Positions 47,053-54,652 of a DNA stretch of 64,000 bases are shown piece after piece (within the stretch, counting starts at the first letter, position 1; every line of letters starts with the position of its first letter). This stretch comes from CBFIGX01 sp965662265. GTDB taxonomy: Bacteria > Bacteroidota > Bacteroidia > Flavobacteriales > UBA7430. The translations under genes were made by a program, and so were the position numbers. The DNA lies in NCBI GenBank assembly GCA_965662265.1, contig CBFIGX010000004.1:124001-188000 (forward strand). The letters run 5' to 3'. Below the pieces are notes generated by a model. It had not been told where the DNA came from. It worked only from the letters and a program-made list of their open reading frames with translations, and ran no database searches.

Positions 47053-47066
47053 TACAAAATAAAATT

Positions 47067-47546
47067 ATGTCGATTCTAATCTTAATAATTGCCTTTTTAT
47101 TTCTGGTACTTGGACTTGTTGGGAGTATTATCCCTGGACTACCAGGCCCACCGTTATCTTACATGGGTGTTTTGTTAATTCACTTTTTTAGTAAAACACA
47201 ATTTAGCACAAAATTCTTAATTGTTTGGGGAGTTGTTGTGGCAATCGTTTTTGCGCTTGATTACCTGTTACAAGCGTGGGGTGTGAAAAAGTTTGGTGGT
47301 GGTAGAATCTCTACAATAGGAACTTTCGTTGGATTATTTCTTGGTTTATTGTTTCCTCCAATTGGCTTGTTAGTAGGCCCTTTTGTTGGAGCATTTATAG
47401 GCGCTTTATTCGAGATCAAAGGTGATAACCGTAGAGCGCTTAAAGTTGCTTTTGGATCATTTGTTGGATTTATTACTGGTACGGCCTTAAAGTTAGGAGT
47501 AAGTTTAGTGTTGTTATCCTATTCAATCTATTATATCTGGTTTTAA
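47067..47546 (+). CDS. DUF456 family membrane protein
   Basis: A 159 aa, very hydrophobic protein with about four helices. DUF456 marks are present: GSIIPGLPGPPLSYMGV, FGGGRISTIGTFVG and a glycine-rich LFPPIGLLVGPFVGAFIGAL segment. The function of the family is not known. It is joined end-to-end with mqnA (the next ATG follows the stop directly), so the two share a transcript. Confidence 0.9.
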   Translation: MSILILIIAFLFLVLGLVGSIIPGLPGPPLSYMGVLLIHFFSKTQFSTKFLIVWGVVVAIVFALDYLLQAWGVKKFGGGRISTIGTFVGLFLGLLFPPIGLLVGPFVGAFIGALFEIKGDNRRALKVAFGSFVGFITGTALKLGVSLVLLSYSIYYIWF

Positions 47547-48305
47547 ATGATTGAAAAAGTTAAGCTTGCTGCTGTTTCATATCTCAACACTATTCCTTTT
47601 ATTTATGGTATTGAACAAAGTGAATTGCTATTAAATTCCATTGATCTTCGCTTAGAGTTTCCATCTAAATGTGCTGATTTATTAAAGTCGGGACAGGTTG
47701 ACATTGGCTTGATTCCTGTAGCTGAAATTCCAAATATTCCTAACGCGCAAATAATAAGTGATTATTGTATAGGAGCTGATGGTAAAGTGAATACTGTCAT
47801 GTTATATAGTCATTGCCCATTGCATGATATTGATACTATCGCTTTAGACTATCAATCACGAACATCTGCAAAGTTGATAAAGATTTTAGCCTCAGAATTT
47901 TGGAAAATAGACGTTCAATTTAATCAAACATCTGAAGGATATATTGATCAAATACAAGGGAAAAATGCAGGTTTGGTTATCGGTGATCGAGCTTTTGATT
48001 TAAATGGTAAATTTCCTTATCAATATGATTTATCTGAAGAATGGTATAAGTTTACTGGTTTGCCTTTTGTCTTTGCCTGCTGGGTTGCCAATAAGCCACT
48101 TTCGAAGACTTTTACTAATGCTTTTGATAAAGCTACCGCTTTCGGTATTCAAAATAAATCAGTTGCTATAAGAGGGTATAGCAAAGCTGCTAATGTCAAT
48201 TTAGTTAAATATTTGAATGAAGATATTTCTTACCATTTAGACACTTTAAAAAGAAAAGCATTAGAACTATTTTTAGACTATATTAAATCGATTACCGTGG
48301 AGTAA
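47547..48305 (+). CDS. mqnA: chorismate dehydratase (futalosine menaquinone pathway)
   Basis: MqnA dehydrates chorismate to 3-enolpyruvylbenzoate, the first committed step of the futalosine route. The 252 aa protein has a periplasmic-binding-like fold with AAVSYLNTIPFIYGIE at the start, 'ADLLKSGQVDIGLIPVAEI' and LDYQSRTSA. Its presence implies menaquinone made from futalosine rather than the classical Men pathway, but the other mqn genes are not in the window. The last 14 bases overlap a convergent gene. Confidence 0.88.
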   Translation: MIEKVKLAAVSYLNTIPFIYGIEQSELLLNSIDLRLEFPSKCADLLKSGQVDIGLIPVAEIPNIPNAQIISDYCIGADGKVNTVMLYSHCPLHDIDTIALDYQSRTSAKLIKILASEFWKIDVQFNQTSEGYIDQIQGKNAGLVIGDRAFDLNGKFPYQYDLSEEWYKFTGLPFVFACWVANKPLSKTFTNAFDKATAFGIQNKSVAIRGYSKAANVNLVKYLNEDISYHLDTLKRKALELFLDYIKSITVE

Positions 48306-48732
48306 AATTTATTATAGGGATTCGTGTGTGTGGGTAATAATTAGGCATCATTTGCCAATAATACCAGTTGTATGGATTTTTATTTCTTTTGAATCCATTA
48401 ACACTATAAACAATAGGAACTATGACTTCTTGATGTACATTTTTTTTATCGTGCTTAGCTTTTTTGAATAGAATCTTTGGACTTATAGATGATAAAAATG
48501 AAGTTGTATGCGCATCAAATATTTCATTTTTAGGACTTATTATTTCGAAAGAAATAAATTCTCCATTTGGATTAATAATAAACTTAACTAATGAATTCCA
48601 ATTTTGAATCCCAGTTGATTCTTCAATTGGATAATCACCAAATCCTTTGAAATGTCTGTTGATAATATTATTGGACTTTAATTTTGAAGGCTTTGAACAT
48701 TTTAAGTAAATTTTTACGTAATTCTTGCCCAT
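48292..48732 (-). CDS. secreted TonB-C-terminal-like protein, signal peptide in another frame
   Basis: This 146-codon frame reads 'FGDYPIEESTGIQNWNSLVKFIINPNGEFISFEII', then 'VHQEVIVPIVYSVNGF', resembling a TonB C-terminal-like domain. The ATG at 48732 is probably not the true start. One base out of frame, an ATG at 48784 encodes MKFQHIILLGVILSMNTYGQ, a clear signal peptide. Deleting one base near 48722-48727 joins it to NYVKIYLKC. The intact protein would be about 163 aa and secreted. The 3' end overlaps mqnA by 14 bases. Confidence 0.65.
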   Translation of the reverse strand: MGKNYVKIYLKCSKPSKLKSNNIINRHFKGFGDYPIEESTGIQNWNSLVKFIINPNGEFISFEIISPKNEIFDAHTTSFLSSISPKILFKKAKHDKKNVHQEVIVPIVYSVNGFKRNKNPYNWYYWQMMPNYYPHTRIPIINFTPR

Positions 48733-48784
48733 AGGTGTTCATTGATAGGATAACACCCAATAGAATGATGTGTTGAAACTTCAT
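48733..48784 (-). pseudogene. out-of-frame signal-peptide exon-like piece of the TonB-C-like gene
   Basis: On the minus strand 48784-48733 encodes MKFQHIILLGVILSMNT, with YGQ following immediately (about 48733-48725) before the frame is lost. Hydrophobic core and cleavage-like YGQ fit a Bacteroidota signal peptide. It belongs to the gene annotated at 48292-48732. Confidence 0.6.
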
Positions 48785-48801
48785 AAGCCTACTTGATAAG
48801 T

Positions 48802-49533
48802 TTATATATGTATTTGTTTATTTCGGTTTTCCATAAGGTAATAAACACACTCCCTTTCAGCTTTTAAGTAAATAGATTGCTCTTGGCATATTTTGATAAA
48901 ACTATTTCTAGTGATGATTATTTTTCCGTTTAATATAAGCTCACCTCTATACACGTATAAACTATATACTTTGTCTGTATCCAATTTTTGATTGGCGCTT
49001 GTTAGGAGTCTATATTTACTAAATTGTATGTGTTTAGAAATTAAATGAACCGGACCTTTATCTCCAATAATTCTTGTTTTGTATAACCCATTAGCTATTT
49101 TTAGTTCTTTAAATAAACTGCTACTGTAATCTTGATAGCTAGGCTCAAGTCTCAAGGTCTTATTGAGATTTGGATCAAACCATATTTGAAATACTTCTGT
49201 TTTATATCCAAGTTCTTCAGAATGTGATATTCCTGAGCCAGCATTTATAATTTGAGCAGTACCTTCATCCAGCGCTAACCAATTGCCTGTTTTTGTATCG
49301 TAATGATTTACATTTCCTTTAAGTACAAGAGTCATGATTTCATAACCCTTGTGGGCGTGGAGTCCTATTCTACTTTTTTTTTCAGTAAATGCAAATGCCC
49401 AATAAAATAAATTAGAGTAGGCGTTAAATCCACCTTCTTCATGAGGAAAGCCTATAGGTTTATATTCTAATATTTCCCCATTATTAAAACTTCCTTGTGT
49501 CTGCTGTTCTTTATTTAATACTTGTATTGACAT
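48802..49533 (-). CDS. pirin family bicupin protein
   Basis: A 243 aa bicupin. The N-terminal cupin carries metal-binding histidines in GLHAHKGYEIMTLVLKG and GSGISHSE, as in pirins such as YhhW, some of which have quercetin dioxygenase activity. The C-terminal cupin is shorter and less conserved. The physiological substrate is unknown. It is a single gene divergent from DoxX. Confidence 0.87.
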   Translation of the reverse strand: MSIQVLNKEQQTQGSFNNGEILEYKPIGFPHEEGGFNAYSNLFYWAFAFTEKKSRIGLHAHKGYEIMTLVLKGNVNHYDTKTGNWLALDEGTAQIINAGSGISHSEELGYKTEVFQIWFDPNLNKTLRLEPSYQDYSSSLFKELKIANGLYKTRIIGDKGPVHLISKHIQFSKYRLLTSANQKLDTDKVYSLYVYRGELILNGKIIITRNSFIKICQEQSIYLKAERECVYYLMENRNKQIHI

Positions 49534-49597
49534 TATTGTAATAAATCGATTGAAAATGAATTCTTTAAATATAGTTATAAATTGTTAATTTAATATC

Positions 49598-49605
49598 TAT
49601 ATTTG
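49598..49605 (+). promoter_or_regulatory. -7 promoter box (TATATTTG)
   Basis: A full TAnnTTTG match, 23 bases before the DoxX-like ATG. Confidence 0.45.
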
Positions 49606-49628
49606 TTTTAAACTTAAATACTTAAATA

Positions 49629-50021
49629 ATGAAAGACAAACTAATCATATCTTTAAGGTTTATATTAGGTCTGATGATGTTAAATGCAGGGCTAAATAAG
49701 TTCTTGCATTACATGCCAACGCCAGAAATGACAGAGAAAGCTTCAGCTTTAATGGCTGCATTTGATGCATCTAATTACATGCTTCCAATGATTGCAGTTG
49801 TAGAAATTATCGCGGCATTAATGTTGTTTACTAAAAAGTATACAGCACTCGGGGCTTTACTTATGATGATTATCTCATTAAATATTTTATTGTTCCACAT
49901 TTTCCTTGATAATAGTGGTCTTATTATATCTAGTGTTATTGTTTTATTTAACCTTATTGTAGTAATATCAGAGAAAAAGAAATACTACCCACTATGTGGT
50001 TGTGATTCTACTTGTTGCTAG
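49629..50021 (+). CDS. DoxX-like membrane protein
   Basis: A 130 aa protein with four hydrophobic helices. DoxX-type features are 'RFILGLMMLNAGLNKFLHYMP' at the start and PMIAVVEIIAALMLFTKKYTALGALLMMIISLNILLFH. It ends in a Cys cluster (PLCGCDSTCC). DoxX relatives associate with sulfur oxidation or redox stress complexes; a specific role is unknown. A terminator follows. Confidence 0.82.
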   Translation: MKDKLIISLRFILGLMMLNAGLNKFLHYMPTPEMTEKASALMAAFDASNYMLPMIAVVEIIAALMLFTKKYTALGALLMMIISLNILLFHIFLDNSGLIISSVIVLFNLIVVISEKKKYYPLCGCDSTCC

Positions 50022-50042
50022 GAAATTATCTGACTTAAATAT

Positions 50043-50072
50043 AAAAAGGAGCCAAATGACTCTTTTTTTTAT
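50043..50072. terminator. bidirectional intrinsic terminator
   Basis: The imperfect stem AAAAAGGAG/CTCTTTTTT sits around a short loop between the DoxX gene and the convergent rhodanese gene. Confidence 0.7.
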
Positions 50073-50374
50073 GATAAAGAATTAAGATTAAGCCACGATC
50101 CACCATTAATACAGTCGATTCCTTTTTCTTTCATCTTTTTTGTTGCTTGCCCTGAACGATTGCCAGATGCACAACAAAAAATGATTTTGACTTTCATTTT
50201 TTTTAATTCAGACTCATGAGACTCAATCATGTTTAAAGGTATATTAAGAGATCCTTTTACATGCCCGCTTTGGTATTCAGAAGAAGATCGAACATCAATT
50301 ATTTTTGCACCCTTTACTAAACACTCTTGAAGAGAGTTTTTGGAAGATACAAATAGTGTATCTAGTATTCCCAT
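50069..50374 (-). CDS. rhodanese-like sulfurtransferase domain protein
   Basis: A 101 aa single-domain rhodanese. The active-site loop is C68ASGNR73 with its CX4R form, and IIDVRSSSEYQSGHVKGSLNIP is the conserved front half. It can carry persulfide sulfur or act as a phosphatase-like fold; the partner is unknown. It lies 16 bases downstream of rny. Confidence 0.9.
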   Translation of the reverse strand: MGILDTLFVSSKNSLQECLVKGAKIIDVRSSSEYQSGHVKGSLNIPLNMIESHESELKKMKVKIIFCCASGNRSGQATKKMKEKGIDCINGGSWLNLNSLS

Positions 50375-50390
50375 TTATTTGACAAATAAA

Positions 50391-51938
50391 TTATTTGGCA
50401 TAGTTTACTGCCCGCGTTTCTCTAATAACCGTAACCTTTACTTGGCCAGGGTATGTCATTTCATTTTGTATCTTTTGAGATATTTCAAATGAAATAGCAG
50501 CTGCCTTTTCATCATTTACTTTTTCACTCTCTACAATAACACGCAATTCTCTTCCTGCCTGTATCGCATAAGATTTTAATACTCCTGGATGTGCAAGTGC
50601 TAGATTTTCTAATTCCTTAATACGTTGAATGTAAGACTCTATAATTTCTCTTCGGGCCCCTGGTCTAGCCCCAGATATGGCATCACAAACTTGAACAATA
50701 GGAGCGTAGAGAGATTTCATTTCTATCTCGTCGTGGTGCGCACCAATAGCATTACATATGTCTGGCTTTTCTCCATACTTTTCAGCTAGTTTCATACCTA
50801 AAATTGCGTGTGGTAATTCTGGTTCATCATCAGGTACTTTACCTATATCATGAAGTAATCCTGCTCTTTTAGCTGCTTTGGGATTTAATCCTAATTCAGA
50901 GGCCATAGTGGCACATAAGTTGGCAGTTTCTCTACTGTGTTGCAATAAATTTTGTCCGTATGATGAGCGATATCTCATCCGTCCAACCATTCTTAGAAGC
51001 TCTGGATGTAACCCATGAATACCAAGGTCTATACATGTACGTTTTCCAGTATCAACAATTTCATTTTCTAATTGTTTACGAGTTTTTGCTACTACCTCTT
51101 CAATTCTAGCAGGGTGTATTCTTCCATCAGTAACTAATTTATGCAGAGAAAGTCTAGCTATCTCTCTACGTACAGGATCAAAACACGATAGAATAATGGC
51201 TTCTGGTGTGTCGTCAACCACTATTTCAACTCCTGTGGCTGCTTCTAAGGCTCTAATATTTCGACCTTCTCTACCAATAATCCTTCCTTTAATATCATCA
51301 CTTTCAATATTAAACACAGACACAGCGTTCTCGACAGTATGCTCTGTTGCCACACGCTGAATAGTTTGTATGACAATCTTTTTCGCTTCGTTATTAGCGG
51401 TCAACTTAGCTTCTTCAATTGTTTCCTGAATTAGAGACATAGCTTCTGTTTTTGCTTCTGCTTTAAGAGCGTCTACAAGCTCTGATTTAGCATCTTCTAC
51501 ACTAAGTCCAGACATTGTTTCTAAAACTTTTACCTGACGTAAATGAACTTTTTCTAATTCTTTTTCTTTACGCTCAATAACTTCAAGCTGTTTACTTAGG
51601 TTTTCTCGCTTTGCGTCAAGATCTTTTGCTTTGCGTTTTGAATCTTCAAGACGCTGGTTTAGCTTGGTATCTTTTTCCTTAGCTTTATTTTCTAGCTCAG
51701 AAATTTTTCGATTTCTGTTATTGATTACTTTTTCATGCTCACTTTTAAGCTCTAAAAACTTTTCTTTAGCTTGAAGTATTTTATCTTTTTTAAGTTGATC
51801 GGCTTGTTTTTCAGCATTACTTAAAATTGATTGCGATTTTTTTTCTATATTTTTTCTCAGTACGCTAGAAGCAATAAGGTATCCTACAATTAAGGACACA
51901 AGAGCTATGGCACTCGCTAAAATAAGTTGATTTTCCAT
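50391..51938 (-). CDS. rny: ribonuclease Y
   Basis: A 515 aa endoribonuclease that starts mRNA decay. It has an N-terminal membrane anchor (about 5-23), a long charged coiled coil (about 30-190), a KH domain (GREGRNIRALEAATGVEI) and an HD domain with LLHDIGKVPDDE and GAHHDEIE. All catalytic HD residues are present. It is encoded just after the 6S RNA and zapA in the same direction. Confidence 0.95.
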   Translation of the reverse strand: MENQLILASAIALVSLIVGYLIASSVLRKNIEKKSQSILSNAEKQADQLKKDKILQAKEKFLELKSEHEKVINNRNRKISELENKAKEKDTKLNQRLEDSKRKAKDLDAKRENLSKQLEVIERKEKELEKVHLRQVKVLETMSGLSVEDAKSELVDALKAEAKTEAMSLIQETIEEAKLTANNEAKKIVIQTIQRVATEHTVENAVSVFNIESDDIKGRIIGREGRNIRALEAATGVEIVVDDTPEAIILSCFDPVRREIARLSLHKLVTDGRIHPARIEEVVAKTRKQLENEIVDTGKRTCIDLGIHGLHPELLRMVGRMRYRSSYGQNLLQHSRETANLCATMASELGLNPKAAKRAGLLHDIGKVPDDEPELPHAILGMKLAEKYGEKPDICNAIGAHHDEIEMKSLYAPIVQVCDAISGARPGARREIIESYIQRIKELENLALAHPGVLKSYAIQAGRELRVIVESEKVNDEKAAAISFEISQKIQNEMTYPGQVKVTVIRETRAVNYAK

Positions 51939-51959
51939 TGTGTTTTTAATTTATGTAAA

Positions 51960-52140
51960 AAAGAAACCCGTATTAATTCTATTTAATTAAACTCCGAAAA
52001 ATCACGGATGGACCGACCACCAAATCGCAAACGTCCACTGACACCCGAAGGACCTTATGGTTGAGGCTTGTTTTTGAAGAAATGAATCTAATCCAATTAT
52101 ATATTTGTTGAGTTTAACAAATGTTGAATCAATACGGGAA
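51960..52140 (-). ncRNA. ssrS: 6S RNA
   Basis: The closing helix CCCGTATTGATTC (minus strand, 52138-52126) pairs with GAATTAATACGGG (51979-51967), followed by a U-rich tail. The 3' half contains TCGGTCCATCCG, close to UCGGUCCGUCCG of E. coli 6S RNA. The RNA lies between zapA and rny, next to zapA as in many bacteria. 6S RNA binds the housekeeping RNA polymerase and mimics an open promoter. A hairpin ATTTGTT/AACAAAT sits in the bubble region. The ends are estimated from the helix. Confidence 0.78.
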
Positions 52141-52160
52141 ACTATAAGTATAGTTATTTT

Positions 52161-52460
52161 TTATGTTAAAGAACGTTTAAGCATTTCGGCTAATTTAACT
52201 TCAATAGAACTAAGTTCTGATTCAAAGTTAGAGCTATCAACTAAAGACTTCCCCTTATTGTCTTCAACACGATTAGCTAACTGAAGTGCACACATGGCTA
52301 ACAAATCTTGTTTGTCTTTTACAGCATAATTAGCTTCAAAGTGTTTGATGATAGACTCAATATTATTAGCCGCTTTACGAATATCTTCCTCTTCCTCGCG
52401 TTTTATTGTTAGTGGGTATACTCTACCTCCAATAGAAACTTTGATTTTAAGTTTATCCAT
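52161..52460 (-). CDS. zapA: cell division protein ZapA
   Basis: A 99 aa FtsZ-ring-stabilising protein. The N-terminal beta-rich head (KIKVSIGGRVYPLTIKREEEEDIRKAA) and C-terminal helix (DLLAMCALQLANRVEDN) are typical. It lies 9 bases downstream of a coiled-coil gene and upstream of 6S RNA and rny in one direction. Confidence 0.9.
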   Translation of the reverse strand: MDKLKIKVSIGGRVYPLTIKREEEEDIRKAANNIESIIKHFEANYAVKDKQDLLAMCALQLANRVEDNKGKSLVDSSNFESELSSIEVKLAEMLKRSLT

Positions 52461-52469
52461 TTAGCTATA

Positions 52470-52760
52470 TCATTGATTTAGCTGCGCTATACATTTGTCA
52501 ATTCCCCGTACAAGTTCATTGATTTTATGCCTTGCTTCCTTACTGCTTAACCCAACGTCCTTAAGCGATTTGGCATTAATAATCAATTCTTTTTCTTGCT
52601 TGAGTGCTTTAATCCTGTTTCCTTTTAGTTCAAGCTTTTCACGGTATTTTTTGTTCTCGTCTTTTAAGCTTTCGTTTTCATCAAGTAATTTTTCAAGATG
52701 ACTGTTGAGTAAGTTTATCTGAGAATAAAGCGTTTTTAATCTTTCACTTAGTGGATTCAT
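52470..52760 (-). CDS. coiled-coil protein upstream of zapA
   Basis: A 96 aa protein that is one long charged coiled coil (about residues 8-70, leucine-spaced: LKTLYSQINLLNSHLEKLL), followed by 'KEARHKINELVRGIDKCIAQLN'. It has the size and layout of ZapB, a ZapA partner in gammaproteobacteria, but no clear sequence identity. Position, spacing and a shared -7 box with zapA suggest it acts with ZapA at the division site. This is an inference. Confidence 0.75.
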   Translation of the reverse strand: MNPLSERLKTLYSQINLLNSHLEKLLDENESLKDENKKYREKLELKGNRIKALKQEKELIINAKSLKDVGLSSKEARHKINELVRGIDKCIAQLNQ

Positions 52761-52783
52761 TTATTTAAAGCATCAACTCTCTA

Positions 52784-52791
52784 CAAATATA
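52784..52791 (-). promoter_or_regulatory. -7 promoter box (TATATTTG, minus strand)
   Basis: A full TAnnTTTG match, 23 bases before the coiled-coil gene ATG. It likely drives the coil-zapA unit. Confidence 0.45.
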
Positions 52792-52879
52792 GTTAATAAG
52801 ACTTAAAAAAGAACGATTTAAACATCAAAATGGTGTTGATTCGTTCTTATAAAAACTTTTCAAAATAGAATGAAACATT

Positions 52880-52887
52880 TAAATTTG
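52880..52887 (+). promoter_or_regulatory. -7 promoter box (TAAATTTG)
   Basis: A full TAnnTTTG match, 27 bases before the M23 peptidase ATG. Confidence 0.45.
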
Positions 52888-52914
52888 ATCGAATTTACAA
52901 AGCTATGATATCTA

Positions 52915-54630
52915 ATGATTTGCAATATTTTTTCTAAAATCCTATTCATAACCATACTTGTTTCATCGACTGGTATTTTTGCTCAAGTCCCATATAGTGA
53001 TACCAATTTTAGATCGCCAATACAGATACCTATCGTACTTGCTGGAACTTTTGGTGAGTTAAGACCCAATCATTTTCATGCAGGTATTGACCTCAAAACA
53101 AAAGGATTGGAAGGTTTGCCTATTATTGCTATTGCCGATGGTTTCGTTTCTCGCGTTAAGATTTCTACTGGAGGCTATGGTAAGGCTCTATACCTAACAC
53201 ACGATAATGGTTATACCTCAGTATACGCTCATTTGAGCGCATATGAGCCTGGCTTAGCAGATTATGTGTTGGATGAACAATACCGACACAAAACCTACAC
53301 AATTCAGTTTTTCCCTGAAACTGATCAGTATCGCTATCAAAAGGGAGATACGATAGCTTGGTCTGGAAATTCTGGAAGTTCCACAGCACCTCATTTGCAT
53401 TTTGAGATAAGGGATACCAAGACACAACAAGCAATCAATCCATTACTTTTCGGATTTAATGTCAAAGATACCACACCACCTATACTCCGAAATCTTCATG
53501 TTTATCCTTTAGGAACATATAGTTCCATAAACGGAAAGGATGATACTTTACGTTTACCTATAAAAAAAATCGATACTAGAAACTATGGCTTGGAATCCGA
53601 TAATTTTAAAGTTAAGGGTAAAATTGGATTTGGTATAGATACCTATGATTTATTAGACAATGCTCTTAACAAAAATGGGGTGTATAGTATAGAACTACAC
53701 GTAGATTCAGTATTGATATACAAACATAAAATGGAGCGTTTTGCATTTTCCGAATCACGTTACATAAATTCTTTAATGGATTATCATGCTAAAAAGAAAT
53801 ATTTTCTAAAACCACAAAAGTCATTTTTAGACCCACATAATAATTTAAGTGTATATGAGTTTATTAAAGACGATGGTAGTATATATTTCGATACGAGTGC
53901 TAATCATAAAGGAGAATATGTAGTTAAAGATGTAGATGGGAATAGCTCAAGATTGAGATTTAGTTTTTCATCCGATAGCAGCCTTTTTATAGATGAAAGT
54001 GAAACTCTTAACAATTGTTTAGCGTATAACGAAGATCACTCAGTATTACAAGGAAATTTAAATTTGCTAATTCGTGAAAATAGTTTGTACAATAACATAG
54101 ATTTTAAATACCAAAGATTAGATAAATTACCAGATTTTTTAACCGATATTCATTGTATCCATAAACCAGAAACACCTTTGCATAAATCGATTCAGATGTC
54201 ATTACTTATGGATAGTATAAGTGATTCTATAAAAGACAAGGCCTTGGTATGTAAGATAGATGATAAAGGTGATGTGTCATGTTTAGAAAGTCATTGGCAA
54301 GGTGATACTATTAGAGCAAACTTGAAGAGTTTTGGTAACTTTTCTGTTATCGTGGATACGATTCCACCTACATTAAAAACGGAATCATATACTTATGACT
54401 TGTCAACTGCTAAATATATGAGTTTCATTGTTAAAGATGAACTAAGTGGTGTAGATGAATATAATGCGTATGTAGATGGTCAGTGGATACTTTTAGAGTA
54501 TGATCCAAAACAACATTTATTAACGCATTATTTTGATGGTCGAATCACATCAGGTTTACATAATTTAGAACTTATTGTTAAAGATAATGTGAAAAACACG
54601 AAACAATTGAAGCTCAAATTTGTTCGATAA
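52915..54630 (+). CDS. M23 family metallopeptidase with C-terminal beta domains
   Basis: A 571 aa secreted protein (signal ending near GIFAQ). The LytM/M23 domain carries zinc ligands H55 and D59 (HAGID) and the HLHFE motif with H160 and H162, so it is predicted to be an active peptidoglycan endopeptidase. The last 370 residues are beta-rich, including 'IVDTIPPTLKTESYTYD', as in Bacteroidota peptidases with Ig-like tails. It is followed by a TonB receptor gene 22 bases later. Confidence 0.9.
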   Translation: MICNIFSKILFITILVSSTGIFAQVPYSDTNFRSPIQIPIVLAGTFGELRPNHFHAGIDLKTKGLEGLPIIAIADGFVSRVKISTGGYGKALYLTHDNGYTSVYAHLSAYEPGLADYVLDEQYRHKTYTIQFFPETDQYRYQKGDTIAWSGNSGSSTAPHLHFEIRDTKTQQAINPLLFGFNVKDTTPPILRNLHVYPLGTYSSINGKDDTLRLPIKKIDTRNYGLESDNFKVKGKIGFGIDTYDLLDNALNKNGVYSIELHVDSVLIYKHKMERFAFSESRYINSLMDYHAKKKYFLKPQKSFLDPHNNLSVYEFIKDDGSIYFDTSANHKGEYVVKDVDGNSSRLRFSFSSDSSLFIDESETLNNCLAYNEDHSVLQGNLNLLIRENSLYNNIDFKYQRLDKLPDFLTDIHCIHKPETPLHKSIQMSLLMDSISDSIKDKALVCKIDDKGDVSCLESHWQGDTIRANLKSFGNFSVIVDTIPPTLKTESYTYDLSTAKYMSFIVKDELSGVDEYNAYVDGQWILLEYDPKQHLLTHYFDGRITSGLHNLELIVKDNVKNTKQLKLKFVR

Positions 54631-54652
54631 AATAATACGTATCTTCGCTGTC

